Virus record (IMG/VR): IMGVR_UViG_3300006636_000001
Coordinates: 1-28,408 of that record
Strand: one strand, 5' to 3'
Source of the DNA: a virus
DNA length: 28,408 nt
Of this stretch, positions 1 to 7,748 are shown piece by piece. Each line of letters begins with the position of its first letter. Positions within the stretch are counted from its first letter, which is position 1. A program made the position numbers and the translations under genes. The notes below the pieces were generated by a model, which saw only the letters and a program-made list of their open reading frames with translations, had not been told where the DNA came from and searched no databases.

Positions 1-12
1 TTCAATATATAT

Positions 13-291
13 TTGTAACCTGTAACTTTATTTATAATATACGAAGAATCAAATAATTACAGGGTTACAACTTGGTTACAACTTCAAAAAAAAACTGTAA
101 CTTTTTGAATTTGTAACCGGAGAGCACCTCCGGTTTTTCCCGATTTCCGCTCCGGTTACAAATTTCACTGTTTTTACACCCCTTTTAATCAACTGTTTTT
201 CAATAGGTTACAAAACACCCCTAAAACAAGTTGTAACTTTGTAACCGCTGTATATCAGAATATTGCAAGGGCAAAACAGGGCCGGTTACAA
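13..291. repeat. Cluster of GTTACAA/TTGTAAC sites in both orientations
   Basis: Bases 1-463 hold no convincing gene. Exact TTGTAAC or GTTACAA heptamers occur at 13-19, 64-70, 75-81, 111-117, 155-161, 207-213, 231-237, 239-245 and 285-291, with partial copies at 21-26 and 95-101. Two sites sit in a perfect 15-base inverted repeat, arms 108-122 and 150-164. The spacing is irregular, so this is not a CRISPR. The density suggests an array of binding sites for a phage or host protein, either an operator or an iteron-like origin. Which of these it is cannot be told from the sequence. Confidence 0.6.
115..138 (+). terminator. Intrinsic terminator at the left edge
   Basis: The arms AACCGGAG (115-122) and CTCCGGTT (128-135) are perfectly complementary around a 5-base loop, and a T-run ends the structure (134-138). 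It would end transcription entering from the left of the window. The left arm overlaps one of the TTGTAAC sites, so this stem competes with the longer inverted repeat 108-122/150-164. Confidence 0.6.
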
Positions 292-382
292 ATTTTTGCC
301 ATTTTTTGATAAAATCTATAGGGGTATGTTTTTTTAGTATCAATTTTTCATAATCTCAAAACACCAAACAAATATTTTTTTA

Positions 383-412
383 TTGTTATTTAAGCAAAGA
401 TTTATATCTTCG
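383..412 (+). promoter_or_regulatory. Bacteroidetes-type promoter for the first gene
   Basis: TTG (383-385) is followed after 19 bases by TATCTTCG (405-412), one mismatch from the Bacteroidetes -7 consensus TAnnTTTG. It lies 51 bases upstream of the ATG at 464. It argues against reading the TTG at 383 as a start codon. Confidence 0.5.
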
Positions 413-463
413 CATGTTCCCACCACAGCGGGGTTTTCATTAACCGTGAAACCCTATACTCCT

Positions 464-979
464 ATGAATACACGTCCGTCAATTACCATCTCGCTTTCTC
501 CACTCCTGCAATCCTATTGCCGGTTTGTTTTTAATTCGGATCCCGATGAGAAAGAGATCCGCCTTCGTCGAAACCACGACATCGCAAAATTGATACACTC
601 AAATGTGATCGCCTGGGATAGATCAATGGTCCGGCCTTTCAACGCCGATTCAATTACCTTTATTTTGGCACTGGACAATATTAATGAAACTGCATTGCGG
701 TATCATTTTTTACATGTTTCCAGATGGGGAGAACAGAAGATCACGGAAGGTATTGAATACGAATTCAGACACTGGATAAAAAACTGTTTTGACAGAGGAT
801 ATGAAAAAGGGTACCAGCAGAAGGTAATCATCGAAGCGATTCTCCGGGGCCTGAATGACCGGAATAATTCCGCGAATTTCGACATGATTAAGAAAATCGA
901 CTACCGATATCGCCGTAAAGTTGAAGAAACACGATTCAATGAGCTCCTTAAAGAGTGTCAAATATTTGAATACCAATAA
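464..979 (+). CDS. Hypothetical protein, first gene right of the repeat cluster
   Basis: A 171-residue protein that I do not recognise. I chose the ATG at 464; the reading frame extends to a TTG at 383, but that TTG looks like part of a promoter. The product is predicted mostly helical and rich in charged residues, with basic patches near residues 28-33 and 146-155. There is no signal peptide or membrane segment. It stands alone downstream of a promoter-like site and the GTTACAA cluster, and about 75 bases separate it from the next gene. The position would suit a DNA-binding or late-switch protein, but no motif supports this; a minor structural role is equally possible. Confidence 0.65.
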   Translation: MNTRPSITISLSPLLQSYCRFVFNSDPDEKEIRLRRNHDIAKLIHSNVIAWDRSMVRPFNADSITFILALDNINETALRYHFLHVSRWGEQKITEGIEYEFRHWIKNCFDRGYEKGYQQKVIIEAILRGLNDRNNSANFDMIKKIDYRYRRKVEETRFNELLKECQIFEYQ

Positions 980-1055
980 TATATTACATACAAAATAAAT
1001 GTTCCGATACTTTTTGCAAGATTGTCAACAATAATCATCGAAAAACCGATAGAAA

Positions 1056-1433
1056 ATGAACAGCGCAGTAATCATAAAAATAGAATTCCGTTTTCCAAAT
1101 GTTGAACTATTCACACCGATTGACTATACCGGATTTTCGGCAAGTCTGACAGAGCAAACAAGTAAATCCTTTGCCGGAGTACTTCATACTGCTGCACTTC
1201 AGTTCCGGATTCCCAAATGCGATGCTGAAAAAGACCGGTTGATGTTGTCACTCTCACAACGACGTGCCATATACCAGGCAACCGATGCAAACGGATCTGT
1301 TTACAAAATTGGATCCTCAAAGCGTGGAGCATTGTTATTGTATAACCGGACCGTTGACGGAAAAGCAGGTGGCTTTAACGGTTACGAAGCGGTAATTACA
1401 TTGAAATTTAAAGGGAATCCGTTAATATCCTGA
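1056..1433 (+). CDS. Hypothetical protein, possible beta-rich structural protein
   Basis: A 125-residue protein that I cannot assign. It starts at ATG 1056 after an A-rich leader. Alternating hydrophobic residues suggest beta strands: an N-terminal strand at about residues 4-13 and a C-terminal one at about 111-122 (EAVITLKFKG). Mid-protein segments contain paired charged residues. It has no signal peptide or membrane segment. It ends just before the late-type promoter at 1442, so it is not transcribed from that promoter. It could be a small virion or head accessory protein, given the head genes that follow, but the sequence does not prove it. Confidence 0.6.
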   Translation: MNSAVIIKIEFRFPNVELFTPIDYTGFSASLTEQTSKSFAGVLHTAALQFRIPKCDAEKDRLMLSLSQRRAIYQATDANGSVYKIGSSKRGALLLYNRTVDGKAGGFNGYEAVITLKFKGNPLIS

Positions 1434-1441
1434 AATTAAAA

Positions 1442-1476
1442 GTCCTTTAAATTGGTAATTCACCTGAGTAACATTG
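1442..1476 (+). promoter_or_regulatory. Late-type promoter A (GTCCTTTAA-N18-TAACATTG)
   Basis: GTCCTTTAA (1442-1450), exactly 18 bases, then TAACATTG (1469-1476), a variant of the -7 box TAnnTTTG. The protease ATG at 1494 begins 17 bases after the -7 box. The same 9-mer and spacer occur at 12175, 21641 and 27776. The TTTA within the 9-mer falls where host promoters carry TTTG at -33. Confidence 0.65.
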
Positions 1477-1493
1477 TAAAAAATGATACTCAG

Positions 1494-2678
1494 ATGTTGA
1501 ATTATCAGCTCATAAAATCTATTCTTTCCGAGCCCTGGGCCATCGACAGCCTGGCCATCGACACGATGAGTCCGCTTATTGCCGGCCTGTTCACTCCGAA
1601 CATGGCATTTGAAGCATCTAAACCAATGCAGCCCTCGGCATCAGCTTACGCCGATCCGAAATCGGGTACCACCAAAACTATTCGTATTATTCCCATTCAG
1701 GGAAGCCTCACCAAATACGATCAATCCTGCGGACCGGTTGGAATGGCAACTGTAGGCAGATGGATCCAGAGTGCCGATTCAAACCCTGATATTGATGCAA
1801 TAGTTTTGTGCCTCGATTCTCCTGGTGGAACAGTATCCGGAACAGAGGAACTGGCCAACATCATCAAAGGAACCTCAAAACCAATTATTGCCTATGTTGA
1901 AGATATGGCCTGTTCAGCTGCTTACTGGCTGGCAAGTTGCTGTAATGAGGTAGTAGCAAATAATTCAACTGCACAGGTTGGAAGTATTGGTGTGTTAATG
2001 TCGTTTGCCGATGCACAGCCAATGTGGGAAGCAAAGGGTGTGAAATTCCATACTGTCACAGCTCCCCAGTCAACCGACAAAACCAAAACCTTTGAAGATC
2101 TTCGTGCCGGTAATTACGAGGAATACAAAAACACTGTACTTGGTCCGCTTGCACAAAAATTTATTGCAACTGTCCAGGGCAACCGTCCGGGAATAACCGA
2201 TGCTCATTGTACCGGTAAGGTTTATTTTGCCCAGGATGCAATCGGATCGTTTGTAGATTCAATCGGAAACCTCGATTTTGCCGTTCAGCGTGCAGCTTCA
2301 CTGGCTTCAACACCTTCCGCTTCAGTAAATACCCCTAAAATTTTAAATATGAGTTACAAAAGACTTGCTACAGTAGCCGGTGTCGAAGCGTTTGAGAGCG
2401 CTGACGGTACCATCGCGCTCACTGATCAGATGGCATTGGCTGTTGAGACTGCACTTGAGAGTGCAGAGGCAGAGCGAAACCATCTTACTGAGCGCACGAC
2501 CGAACTTGGAACGGCTAATGGCCGGGTTCAGGAACTCGAAGCCCGCGTGGCTGAACTCGAAGGCGCTGCCGGTGCCGGAACTGCAAAAGTAATTGTGGAC
2601 ACCGATAAAGGCGCATCAGGTGAAACAACCTTCTGGGATCGCTTCAGTGCATGCCAGGAACATTTACAGAAACAATAA
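1494..2678 (+). CDS. S49 (SppA/ClpP-fold) prohead maturation protease with C-terminal scaffold region
   Basis: A 394-residue protein. The ATG at 1494 is preferred to an in-frame TTG at 1452 because promoter A overlaps the extra segment. Residues about 62-270 form an S49 serine protease domain. LDSPGG at 107-112 is the oxyanion region. CSAAYWLAS at 140-148 carries the likely nucleophile Ser141, and QVGSIGV follows at 161-167. The general-base lysine is probably Lys196 or Lys198, by analogy with the roughly 52-residue Ser-Lys spacing of SppA. The C-terminal third (about 286-394) has a charged coiled coil at about 325-372, typical of a scaffold fused to a head protease. In phages this enzyme removes scaffold and trims capsid proteins during head maturation. 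It lies 12 bases before the capsid gene. Confidence 0.88.
   Translation: MLNYQLIKSILSEPWAIDSLAIDTMSPLIAGLFTPNMAFEASKPMQPSASAYADPKSGTTKTIRIIPIQGSLTKYDQSCGPVGMATVGRWIQSADSNPDIDAIVLCLDSPGGTVSGTEELANIIKGTSKPIIAYVEDMACSAAYWLASCCNEVVANNSTAQVGSIGVLMSFADAQPMWEAKGVKFHTVTAPQSTDKTKTFEDLRAGNYEEYKNTVLGPLAQKFIATVQGNRPGITDAHCTGKVYFAQDAIGSFVDSIGNLDFAVQRAASLASTPSASVNTPKILNMSYKRLATVAGVEAFESADGTIALTDQMALAVETALESAEAERNHLTERTTELGTANGRVQELEARVAELEGAAGAGTAKVIVDTDKGASGETTFWDRFSACQEHLQKQ
2349..2678 (+). CDS. Probable nested scaffold protein (in-frame internal start)
   Basis: An internal ATG at 2349 (residue 286 of the protease frame) is preceded by the A/T-rich run AAAATTTTAAAT, a leader style used by Bacteroidetes genes. 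Starting there gives a 109-residue protein beginning MSYKRLATVAG that contains only the coiled-coil part. Lambda has a comparable arrangement, with the Nu3 scaffold nested at the 3' end of protease gene C. The boundary between protease and scaffold falls right before this ATG. Separate translation is inferred, not shown. Confidence 0.45.
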   Translation: MSYKRLATVAGVEAFESADGTIALTDQMALAVETALESAEAERNHLTERTTELGTANGRVQELEARVAELEGAAGAGTAKVIVDTDKGASGETTFWDRFSACQEHLQKQ

Positions 2679-2690
2679 TTTTTTTGAGTT

Positions 2691-3641
2691 ATGGCTATTA
2701 ATATCACCCAACAATTAATCGACGCCGGCACTAAGTATAAGAAGGAGCTTCTTACCATGCCGGTAGCTGTTTTGAGCGAAATGTTACAATTCATGACGCT
2801 GATTACAGGTTTACAGGGCAAAGAAGTCGGAGGTTCGTTAACCACTGATGCTGAGCTCAGGCCTTACCGCACTGCCAAAGATGCAACCGACAACACGGTT
2901 ATCACTGCTTACGAATGGGAAACATTCCTGGGCGACGTGGTAAAAGAGTTCGATCCGAATGTACTCCTGGGCACGCTCTACACCGACAGGACCAGCAAGA
3001 AACCAACTGAACGCGAAATTGCGAAACTGGTTGCTTTAGAGATGGCGAAGAAAGTTGGCGAAGCATTGTACGATGCATCGTTTACGGCTACACGTAATGC
3101 AGTTGGTACCACTACTTCTGCTTTGTTCAATGGATGGGCCACCCAAATGGCTGCGGCTGTTACTGCAGGCACCCTTGCTGCAGCAAAAGAGAATTATGCT
3201 GACGTTTCGCTTACTGCTATCACCGTTGCCAATGTTGGCGATGTTCTTAAAGAACAGTGGAGAGGATTAAGCCCTTTGCTGAAAAAGCAAAAACCTAATC
3301 TCTACCTTCCAACATCTGTTTTGGAAATGTACGAAGATTGGTACCAGGTTGAATATGGTCATGCACCATGGAACGCCGATTTCACCCAGCGGTCGTTAAT
3401 TGGATCTGACAACAAATGTAAATTTGTACCACTCGACAACATGGAAGGTACTGACAAACTCATTTTTACCGTAAAGGCGAACATGAAGGTTGGTGTTGAC
3501 CAGGAGTCTGACAAAGAGGATGTGAAAATCCGCGAATGCGACAACCCAAAAATGGTTCAATTCTTTATGATGGCCTATTATGGTGTTGGTTTTGATACTC
3601 TTGATAAGAGGTTTATGAAAGCAATCAAATACTCAGTTTAA
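2691..3641 (+). CDS. Major capsid protein (HK97-like fold expected)
   Basis: A 316-residue protein that would form the icosahedral shell. It directly follows the protease/scaffold gene, the usual place for the capsid gene, and its length fits HK97-fold capsid proteins. The N-terminus is helical and charged (about residues 1-30). A long helix (about 104-130, IAKLVALEMAKKVGEALYD) resembles the spine helix. The C-terminal part is beta-rich with a PKMVQFFMMAYYGVGFDTLD stretch, like the P-domain or A-domain strands of Bacteroidetes phage capsids. No cysteine-rich or membrane features are seen. No conserved motif is strictly diagnostic; position plus overall character carry the call. Confidence 0.78.
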   Translation: MAINITQQLIDAGTKYKKELLTMPVAVLSEMLQFMTLITGLQGKEVGGSLTTDAELRPYRTAKDATDNTVITAYEWETFLGDVVKEFDPNVLLGTLYTDRTSKKPTEREIAKLVALEMAKKVGEALYDASFTATRNAVGTTTSALFNGWATQMAAAVTAGTLAAAKENYADVSLTAITVANVGDVLKEQWRGLSPLLKKQKPNLYLPTSVLEMYEDWYQVEYGHAPWNADFTQRSLIGSDNKCKFVPLDNMEGTDKLIFTVKANMKVGVDQESDKEDVKIRECDNPKMVQFFMMAYYGVGFDTLDKRFMKAIKYSV

Positions 3642-3651
3642 TATCTGAAAT

Positions 3652-4230
3652 ATGATTTTTGAAAATCTGACATGGCCGGCCGGGAAAGTAAACCCGTCCG
3701 GCATTAAAACCAAGGTCTATTTTATCGACAAGAGCTTCATTAAGACTTGGCCTAAAATAGTAGCAGCCCCTCTTACTGCCATCGACAATGTGACTTTAGC
3801 AGGTGATTTTGAACTTGTAGCGACTAAAGTATGGAATGAGCTTTATACGACACAGGGAAAAGGGAAAGTTGATTTTGAACCAATTGGTGAAAAGGATTGT
3901 AAAATGTTCAACAACAAAGGGACATTCAAATTTCCTGATATCAGCAATGAGGCCAAAAGCCTGGCGAAATCAGCTATCAACTCGAATGTAGTTTTCCTGG
4001 TTCCGCTTCCTCATGAAACTGAAAAACGCTATATCTTACTTGGAGACGAAAGTTACGATCTTGAAGTTACGATCAAAGGCGATTCAGGTGATGCTCCTGG
4101 TTCTGCAAAAGGAATTACCATCGAGGTAATAGCCCCCGCAACTACACCGCTCCCAAATTATACCGGAGCTTTGGTAACAGCAGCAGGGTCGCTTGATTGC
4201 GATACCGGCGTATTTACCCCCACTGTGTAA
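3652..4230 (+). CDS. Probable major tail (tail tube) protein
   Basis: A 192-residue, beta-rich protein starting 11 bases after the capsid stop. Residues about 50-80 (TLAGDFELVATKVWNELYTT) and 80-100 (GKGKVDFEPIGEKDCKMF) alternate like tail-tube strands. A C-terminal extension from about residue 147 (KGITIEVIAPATTPLPNYTG) resembles the end of tail-tube proteins I know from Bacteroidetes phages. It would polymerise into the tail tube around the tape measure. The next structure is a terminator, so capsid and tube genes probably share transcripts from promoter A and are made in large amounts. A capsid decoration protein is the alternative. Confidence 0.6.
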   Translation: MIFENLTWPAGKVNPSGIKTKVYFIDKSFIKTWPKIVAAPLTAIDNVTLAGDFELVATKVWNELYTTQGKGKVDFEPIGEKDCKMFNNKGTFKFPDISNEAKSLAKSAINSNVVFLVPLPHETEKRYILLGDESYDLEVTIKGDSGDAPGSAKGITIEVIAPATTPLPNYTGALVTAAGSLDCDTGVFTPTV

Positions 4231-4243
4231 CACTAACAAATAG

Positions 4244-4278
4244 AATAAAGCCGGGGCCAACGCTCTGGTTTTATTTTT
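4244..4278 (+). terminator. Terminator or attenuator after the head block
   Basis: As RNA, AATAAAGCCGGGGC (4244-4257) pairs with GCTCTGGTTTTATT (4262-4275) over 14 bp including three G-U pairs, with a 4-base loop, followed by TTT. It separates the highly expressed capsid/tube genes from the lower-demand genes that follow. The wobble pairs and short T-run suggest partial read-through. Confidence 0.5.
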
Positions 4279-4290
4279 AAAACTGTGATT

Positions 4291-5061
4291 ATGACACCAC
4301 ATGAAGAAATAAAAGATTGGCTGGATTCTGAAACGAAGGATTTTGAAGCCGGTTATGTATTGTTTGTCCGATTTTCGCACAACCGGGCGCTTGCGTTGTA
4401 CCTAGCACGGAAACACGATTTATTGAAGCTGACCTATGAGCTTCAAAAAATCAGCGACCGTCCCACACTGAAGGATGCTCCGGTTATGCCGATAGGTCCT
4501 ATATTGAATATGGTTAAATCTTCCGGGGAGAAAGCAAACGGAATTACCGATGCCGGCAATGTAATTGACAATACAGAGAAGAAAATCCGAATCATCAGGG
4601 ATGGTAAAGTTCAGTATGATGATCTTCCGGATGAACTCAAAAAGCTGTATGATGAGAATACGGCCAGTTATAAAAACATGCGCACGCTCCACGAACAGAT
4701 GAAGCTCGCTAAAACTGACGAGGAGCGCGCAGAAAAGCGGGCTATCATCGATACGCTTGATGATGGTATCTCCGGCAACTGGAAGATCATTGATGACTGG
4801 GCTGCAGGGAAAATAACGGAGGCTGATTTAGTCGCAGCAACCGGAGAGCAGGAAGAGTATAAACAGATCAACGCTGCACGGACTTACCTATCACGCAACA
4901 TCATGAAGATGGAAACACTGAAAGGTGAGAAGCACGAAAAGATGAAGCTCGATCTTCGCACCAGGGTAACGTTCCTCCGGTCGAAGAAAGCGGATATCAG
5001 CCTTGAGACATTGGTTAAACTGGCCAAATATGGCGTCATCGACGAAACTGAATTGGGTTAA
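4291..5061 (+). CDS. Conserved-looking helical protein of unknown function
   Basis: A 256-residue protein. I chose ATG 4291 over a GTG two codons upstream. The N-terminal 55 residues are helical, with HEEIKDWLDS and FSHNRALALYLARKHDLLKL segments. The middle (about 93-220) is highly charged and coiled-coil-like, with a run of Lys/Glu/Asp-rich helices. The end (KADISLETLVKLAKYGVIDE) is amphipathic. I recall similar proteins in Bacteroidetes prophages but know no function. Between the tail tube and terminase genes it could be an assembly chaperone or a head component. It is cytoplasmic and soluble by sequence. Confidence 0.65.
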   Translation: MTPHEEIKDWLDSETKDFEAGYVLFVRFSHNRALALYLARKHDLLKLTYELQKISDRPTLKDAPVMPIGPILNMVKSSGEKANGITDAGNVIDNTEKKIRIIRDGKVQYDDLPDELKKLYDENTASYKNMRTLHEQMKLAKTDEERAEKRAIIDTLDDGISGNWKIIDDWAAGKITEADLVAATGEQEEYKQINAARTYLSRNIMKMETLKGEKHEKMKLDLRTRVTFLRSKKADISLETLVKLAKYGVIDETELG

Positions 5062-5100
5062 CAATCACACGATGTGTTTGATATCCTGTCTGATAAATTC

Positions 5101-5133
5101 AAAAGAGCTGATAATTATCTTATCGGCTCTTTT
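5101..5133 (+). terminator. Stem-loop terminator just before the small terminase gene
   Basis: AAAAGAGCTGATAA (5101-5114) pairs with TTATCGGCTCTTTT (5120-5133) over 14 bp with one G-U pair and a 5-base loop; the T-run lies in the 3' arm. Only 16 bases separate it from the ATG at 5150. I see no promoter between them, so terminase expression would need read-through or a promoter further upstream. Confidence 0.6.
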
Positions 5134-5149
5134 GCTATTAAAACCCTAA

Positions 5150-5731
5150 ATGAGCCGAAAACCTAATCTCGATAAGTTTCACGATGTGTTGTTCAATGAT
5201 TTCGACGAACAGCAGCATCTTTCGCCGGTTGAATGTGACCAGCTGAAGCGTTACCGGGCTGCGTATGCTCAATCGCTCGAAAACCCATCAATTCCCGACA
5301 TCCAGTTGCGCGATTACCTGGTTAAAGAATTCGGGATATCACAGACTCAGGCTTATTGCGATATTGCCAATATCAGGGTTTTACTCGGAAACGTTCGCAA
5401 TGCCAGCAAAGAATGGATGAGGTATCTGATCAACGAAACCCTGAAAGAGGCCATTGCTAAATGTAAATTAACCGGCGACTGGAAAAAGGTTATCCTGGCT
5501 ACTAACGTACTGGGAAAATATAACAGGCTCGACAAAGAAGATTCAACTGAATATCCCTGGGAAGAGATCCTTCCAACTTCAATTGAGCCAACCAACGATG
5601 TAACGGTACTGAAGGTGAAACCGCTTGCCAATAAAGAAGACGAAATTCGAAAGATGTACGAAAAGTACAAGGGTGAAATTGATATTGAAGATATTGGCTA
5701 TGAGGAGGTAGAGAATGAGCGAAACGATTGA
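5150..5731 (+). CDS. terS: Terminase small subunit
   Basis: A 193-residue protein. The small subunit recognises the packaging site on phage DNA and recruits the large subunit. A predicted helix-turn-helix lies at about residues 50-80 (IQLRDYLVKEFGISQTQAYC and following). Central helices suited to oligomerisation come next (about 85-130). The C-terminal tail (about 165-193) is acidic and charged, the usual contact region for the large subunit. The gene overlaps the large subunit gene by 17 bases, which strongly supports the call. Sequence alone is poorly conserved in this family, so context carries much of the weight. Confidence 0.8.
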   Translation: MSRKPNLDKFHDVLFNDFDEQQHLSPVECDQLKRYRAAYAQSLENPSIPDIQLRDYLVKEFGISQTQAYCDIANIRVLLGNVRNASKEWMRYLINETLKEAIAKCKLTGDWKKVILATNVLGKYNRLDKEDSTEYPWEEILPTSIEPTNDVTVLKVKPLANKEDEIRKMYEKYKGEIDIEDIGYEEVENERND

Positions 5732-7343
5732 TAAAAAGAAAATATACTTTTCGGATCCGCAGCTGGAGTTTCGTTATACAGCAGCTCACACCAGTATTGT
5801 TGTAGCCGGTCGCCGGTTTGGGAAAACACATGGCATAGCAGCGCCCTGGCTTCTTCGCAATCTCCAGTATATGCCCAGAAGCGCCGGGGCTATTGTCGGT
5901 TCAACATTTCAGCAGATTCTTACCCGGACACTCCCTGGAACGTTGACAGCTCTCGAAGACATGGGGTTTCGTCGTAATATCCATTATTTTGTTGGTAGAA
6001 AACCTGATCCCAGTGCTGGATTTAAAAAACCTGTCCGAGAGCCGGTAAGTTTCGATCATGTTATATCCTGGTATAACGGATCTGTTCAATATCTGATTTC
6101 GCAGGATATTCCCGGATCATCGAATTCACTCACACTTCAGTATGTGATGGGTGATGAAGCAAAGTTCCTGAACTTTGATAAATTGAAAGATGAGACTTTT
6201 CCGGCAAATGGCGGATTTAAAGGATCGTGGGCAAATTGCCCCTGGCTAAACTCCATGCTTTTCATCTCCGATATGCCAACCACAAAGAAAGGATCATGGT
6301 TCCTGAACTATGCTGATAAGATGGATCCGGAGTTAATCAATATGATTCAGGCAATAGTTCAGGAAGTATTCCGGCTTAAATCATTGCCTCAAAACACCTA
6401 TACCAATAGGATGATCAGGGAATATCAGCTGAAGCTCGCACAGTTCCGGAGTATTGCTGTCTATTACCGTGAATGGTCATCAATTGAGAATATAGAACTG
6501 TTGGGAAAGAAATATATCCAGCAAATGAAGCGGGATCTTCCACCCCTGGTATTTCAAACATCTATTCTTTGCATTCGCCCGGGGAAGCTGAAGGACGGGT
6601 TTTATCCTGCATTGTCAGAGACCAGGCATATGTATTCAGCATACGACAACTCCTATCTGCTTAATCTCGATTATGATTTAGATAAAATCAAAGAACCCGA
6701 CTGCCGGCAGGATGGAGACTTAGACCTGGACGATCCTATCAGGGTTGCATTCGATTATAACGCTGATATCAATTGGCTGGTATGTGGACAGCCATCATTC
6801 TCGAAAGCCAAAGTAATCAGATCATTCTATGTGAAGTATGAGCGTAAGTTGCGTGAGGTAGTGGATGACTTCTGCAAGTACTATCGCTTTCATCATTCCA
6901 AAGAGGTAGTCTATTACTATGACAATACAGCATTAGGCAGCAATTATGCTGTAAGTGATGAGGACTTTGCATCTGTTATCTGCTCACAATTCGAGAAGAA
7001 CAGATGGACAGTGAACAGGCAGCACATAGGCAACCCATTACGCCACAATGAAAAGTACCTGATCTTTGACCAGGCATTCAAAGGACAGAAGTACCTGATG
7101 CCTCAGATCAATCATCCTAACAATGAAGCCCTGGTGTTAGGGTTACAACATGCAGGTGTACGCATTGGATCACACGGCTTCCAGAAGGATAAGACTGAAG
7201 AGAAGAAGAAGGAAACAGAAGAAAGCCTGCTCGAACATCGCACCGATGGTACTGATGCTTTTGATACATTGATGATAGGCATGATGCTCTACCCTGTCAA
7301 AGGTAGTGTAGGTGGCGGGCTTGGCAGCTCATGGATACAATAG
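5715..7343 (+). CDS. terL: Terminase large subunit (packaging ATPase and nuclease)
   Basis: A 542-residue protein, normal length for the family. It drives ATP-dependent DNA packaging into the prohead and cuts the concatemer. The Walker A motif is GRRFGKT at residues 32-38. Walker B is YVMGDEA, with Asp147 and catalytic Glu148. The C-terminal RNase H-like nuclease carries acidic residues at Asp347 (VAFDYNAD), Asp403 (YYYDNTALG) and Asp514/Asp517 (DGTDAFDTLMIG). The gene starts inside the small subunit gene. Unusually, the portal gene does not follow: a roughly 5 kb accessory region intervenes before 12446. Confidence 0.94.
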   Translation: MSETIDKKKIYFSDPQLEFRYTAAHTSIVVAGRRFGKTHGIAAPWLLRNLQYMPRSAGAIVGSTFQQILTRTLPGTLTALEDMGFRRNIHYFVGRKPDPSAGFKKPVREPVSFDHVISWYNGSVQYLISQDIPGSSNSLTLQYVMGDEAKFLNFDKLKDETFPANGGFKGSWANCPWLNSMLFISDMPTTKKGSWFLNYADKMDPELINMIQAIVQEVFRLKSLPQNTYTNRMIREYQLKLAQFRSIAVYYREWSSIENIELLGKKYIQQMKRDLPPLVFQTSILCIRPGKLKDGFYPALSETRHMYSAYDNSYLLNLDYDLDKIKEPDCRQDGDLDLDDPIRVAFDYNADINWLVCGQPSFSKAKVIRSFYVKYERKLREVVDDFCKYYRFHHSKEVVYYYDNTALGSNYAVSDEDFASVICSQFEKNRWTVNRQHIGNPLRHNEKYLIFDQAFKGQKYLMPQINHPNNEALVLGLQHAGVRIGSHGFQKDKTEEKKKETEESLLEHRTDGTDAFDTLMIGMMLYPVKGSVGGGLGSSWIQ

Positions 7344-7380
7344 CTAAGTAATCAATCCCTTATACATACGTTACAATCAT

Positions 7381-7503
7381 CATGTGATTACATCAACCAT
7401 GTAATTACATGCTTATGTGCGATCATTTGCACGATGTAATCGACATACAATAATCATAATCGGTCTGGCATATTACGCGAAAATCATAGGCATGTAATGA
7501 CAT
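7381..7503. repeat. Four near-palindromic ATGTAAT-ACAT sites downstream of the terminase genes
   Basis: The gene-free stretch 7344-7748 opens with four related sites. They are CATGTGATTACAT (7381-7393), CATGTAATTACATG (7398-7411, a perfect 14-base palindrome), GATGTAATCGACAT (7433-7446) and CATGTAATGACAT (7491-7503). A GTTACAA heptamer like those at the left edge is at 7370-7376. The cluster resembles an operator or packaging-site array; its place right after the terminase genes allows either reading. Confidence 0.55.
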
Positions 7504-7690
7504 ATCCGGACAGGGCGGGGCGGGGTCTTCCGTCTGAAAGGGGGAAAATAACGGTAGTTTTGCAATACTACATAACAGAATATTAGACAAATAGCATTTT
7601 ATTCACCGGAATGGTGTGATACCGGGAAAAACGTATTTTGATGGATGGAAATTGCTGGCGGTTGCCTGGTAATTACAGACCGGTTTTTGT
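7504..7690. other. Gene-free stretch with a second possible promoter
   Basis: This holds a G-rich run (GGGCGGGGCGGGG, 7513-7525) and a perfect -7 box, TAGTTTTG (7555-7562), with only a weak TCTG 18 bases upstream as -33 element. The reading frame of the downstream gene stays open back to a TTG at 7638, but the coding signal is better explained by the ATG at 7749. I see no further gene here. Confidence 0.4.
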
Positions 7691-7721
7691 TTTGATCTGT
7701 AAAAGTTTTTTGTTAAGTTTG
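7691..7721 (+). promoter_or_regulatory. Host-type promoter for the DUF4468 gene
   Basis: TTTG (7691-7694), 19 bases, then TAAGTTTG (7714-7721). This matches the Bacteroidetes consensus TTTG-N19-21-TAnnTTTG without mismatch. It lies 28 bases before ATG 7749 and gives the gene its own transcription, as expected for a moron expressed outside the lytic programme. Confidence 0.7.
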
Positions 7722-7748
7722 GAGGATAAACTTAAAACCAAATTTGTT

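Noticed and set aside
13-291. CRISPR array at the left edge
   Set aside because: The repeats are only seven bases, in both orientations and irregularly spaced.
383-463. TTG start extending the first gene upstream
   Set aside because: The TTG coincides with the -33 element of a promoter-like site, and the extra residues lack support; ATG 464 is better.
1452-1493. TTG start of the S49 protease
   Set aside because: The segment overlaps the spacer and -7 box of promoter A, so it would not be transcribed from that promoter.
1494-2678. Host SppA signal peptide peptidase
   Set aside because: No signal peptide or membrane anchor; the C-terminal coiled coil and adjacent capsid gene identify a phage head protease.
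7638-7748. TTG/ATG starts adding 37 residues before the DUF4468 protein
   Set aside because: A perfect host-type promoter lies inside this stretch and the signal peptide begins at ATG 7749.
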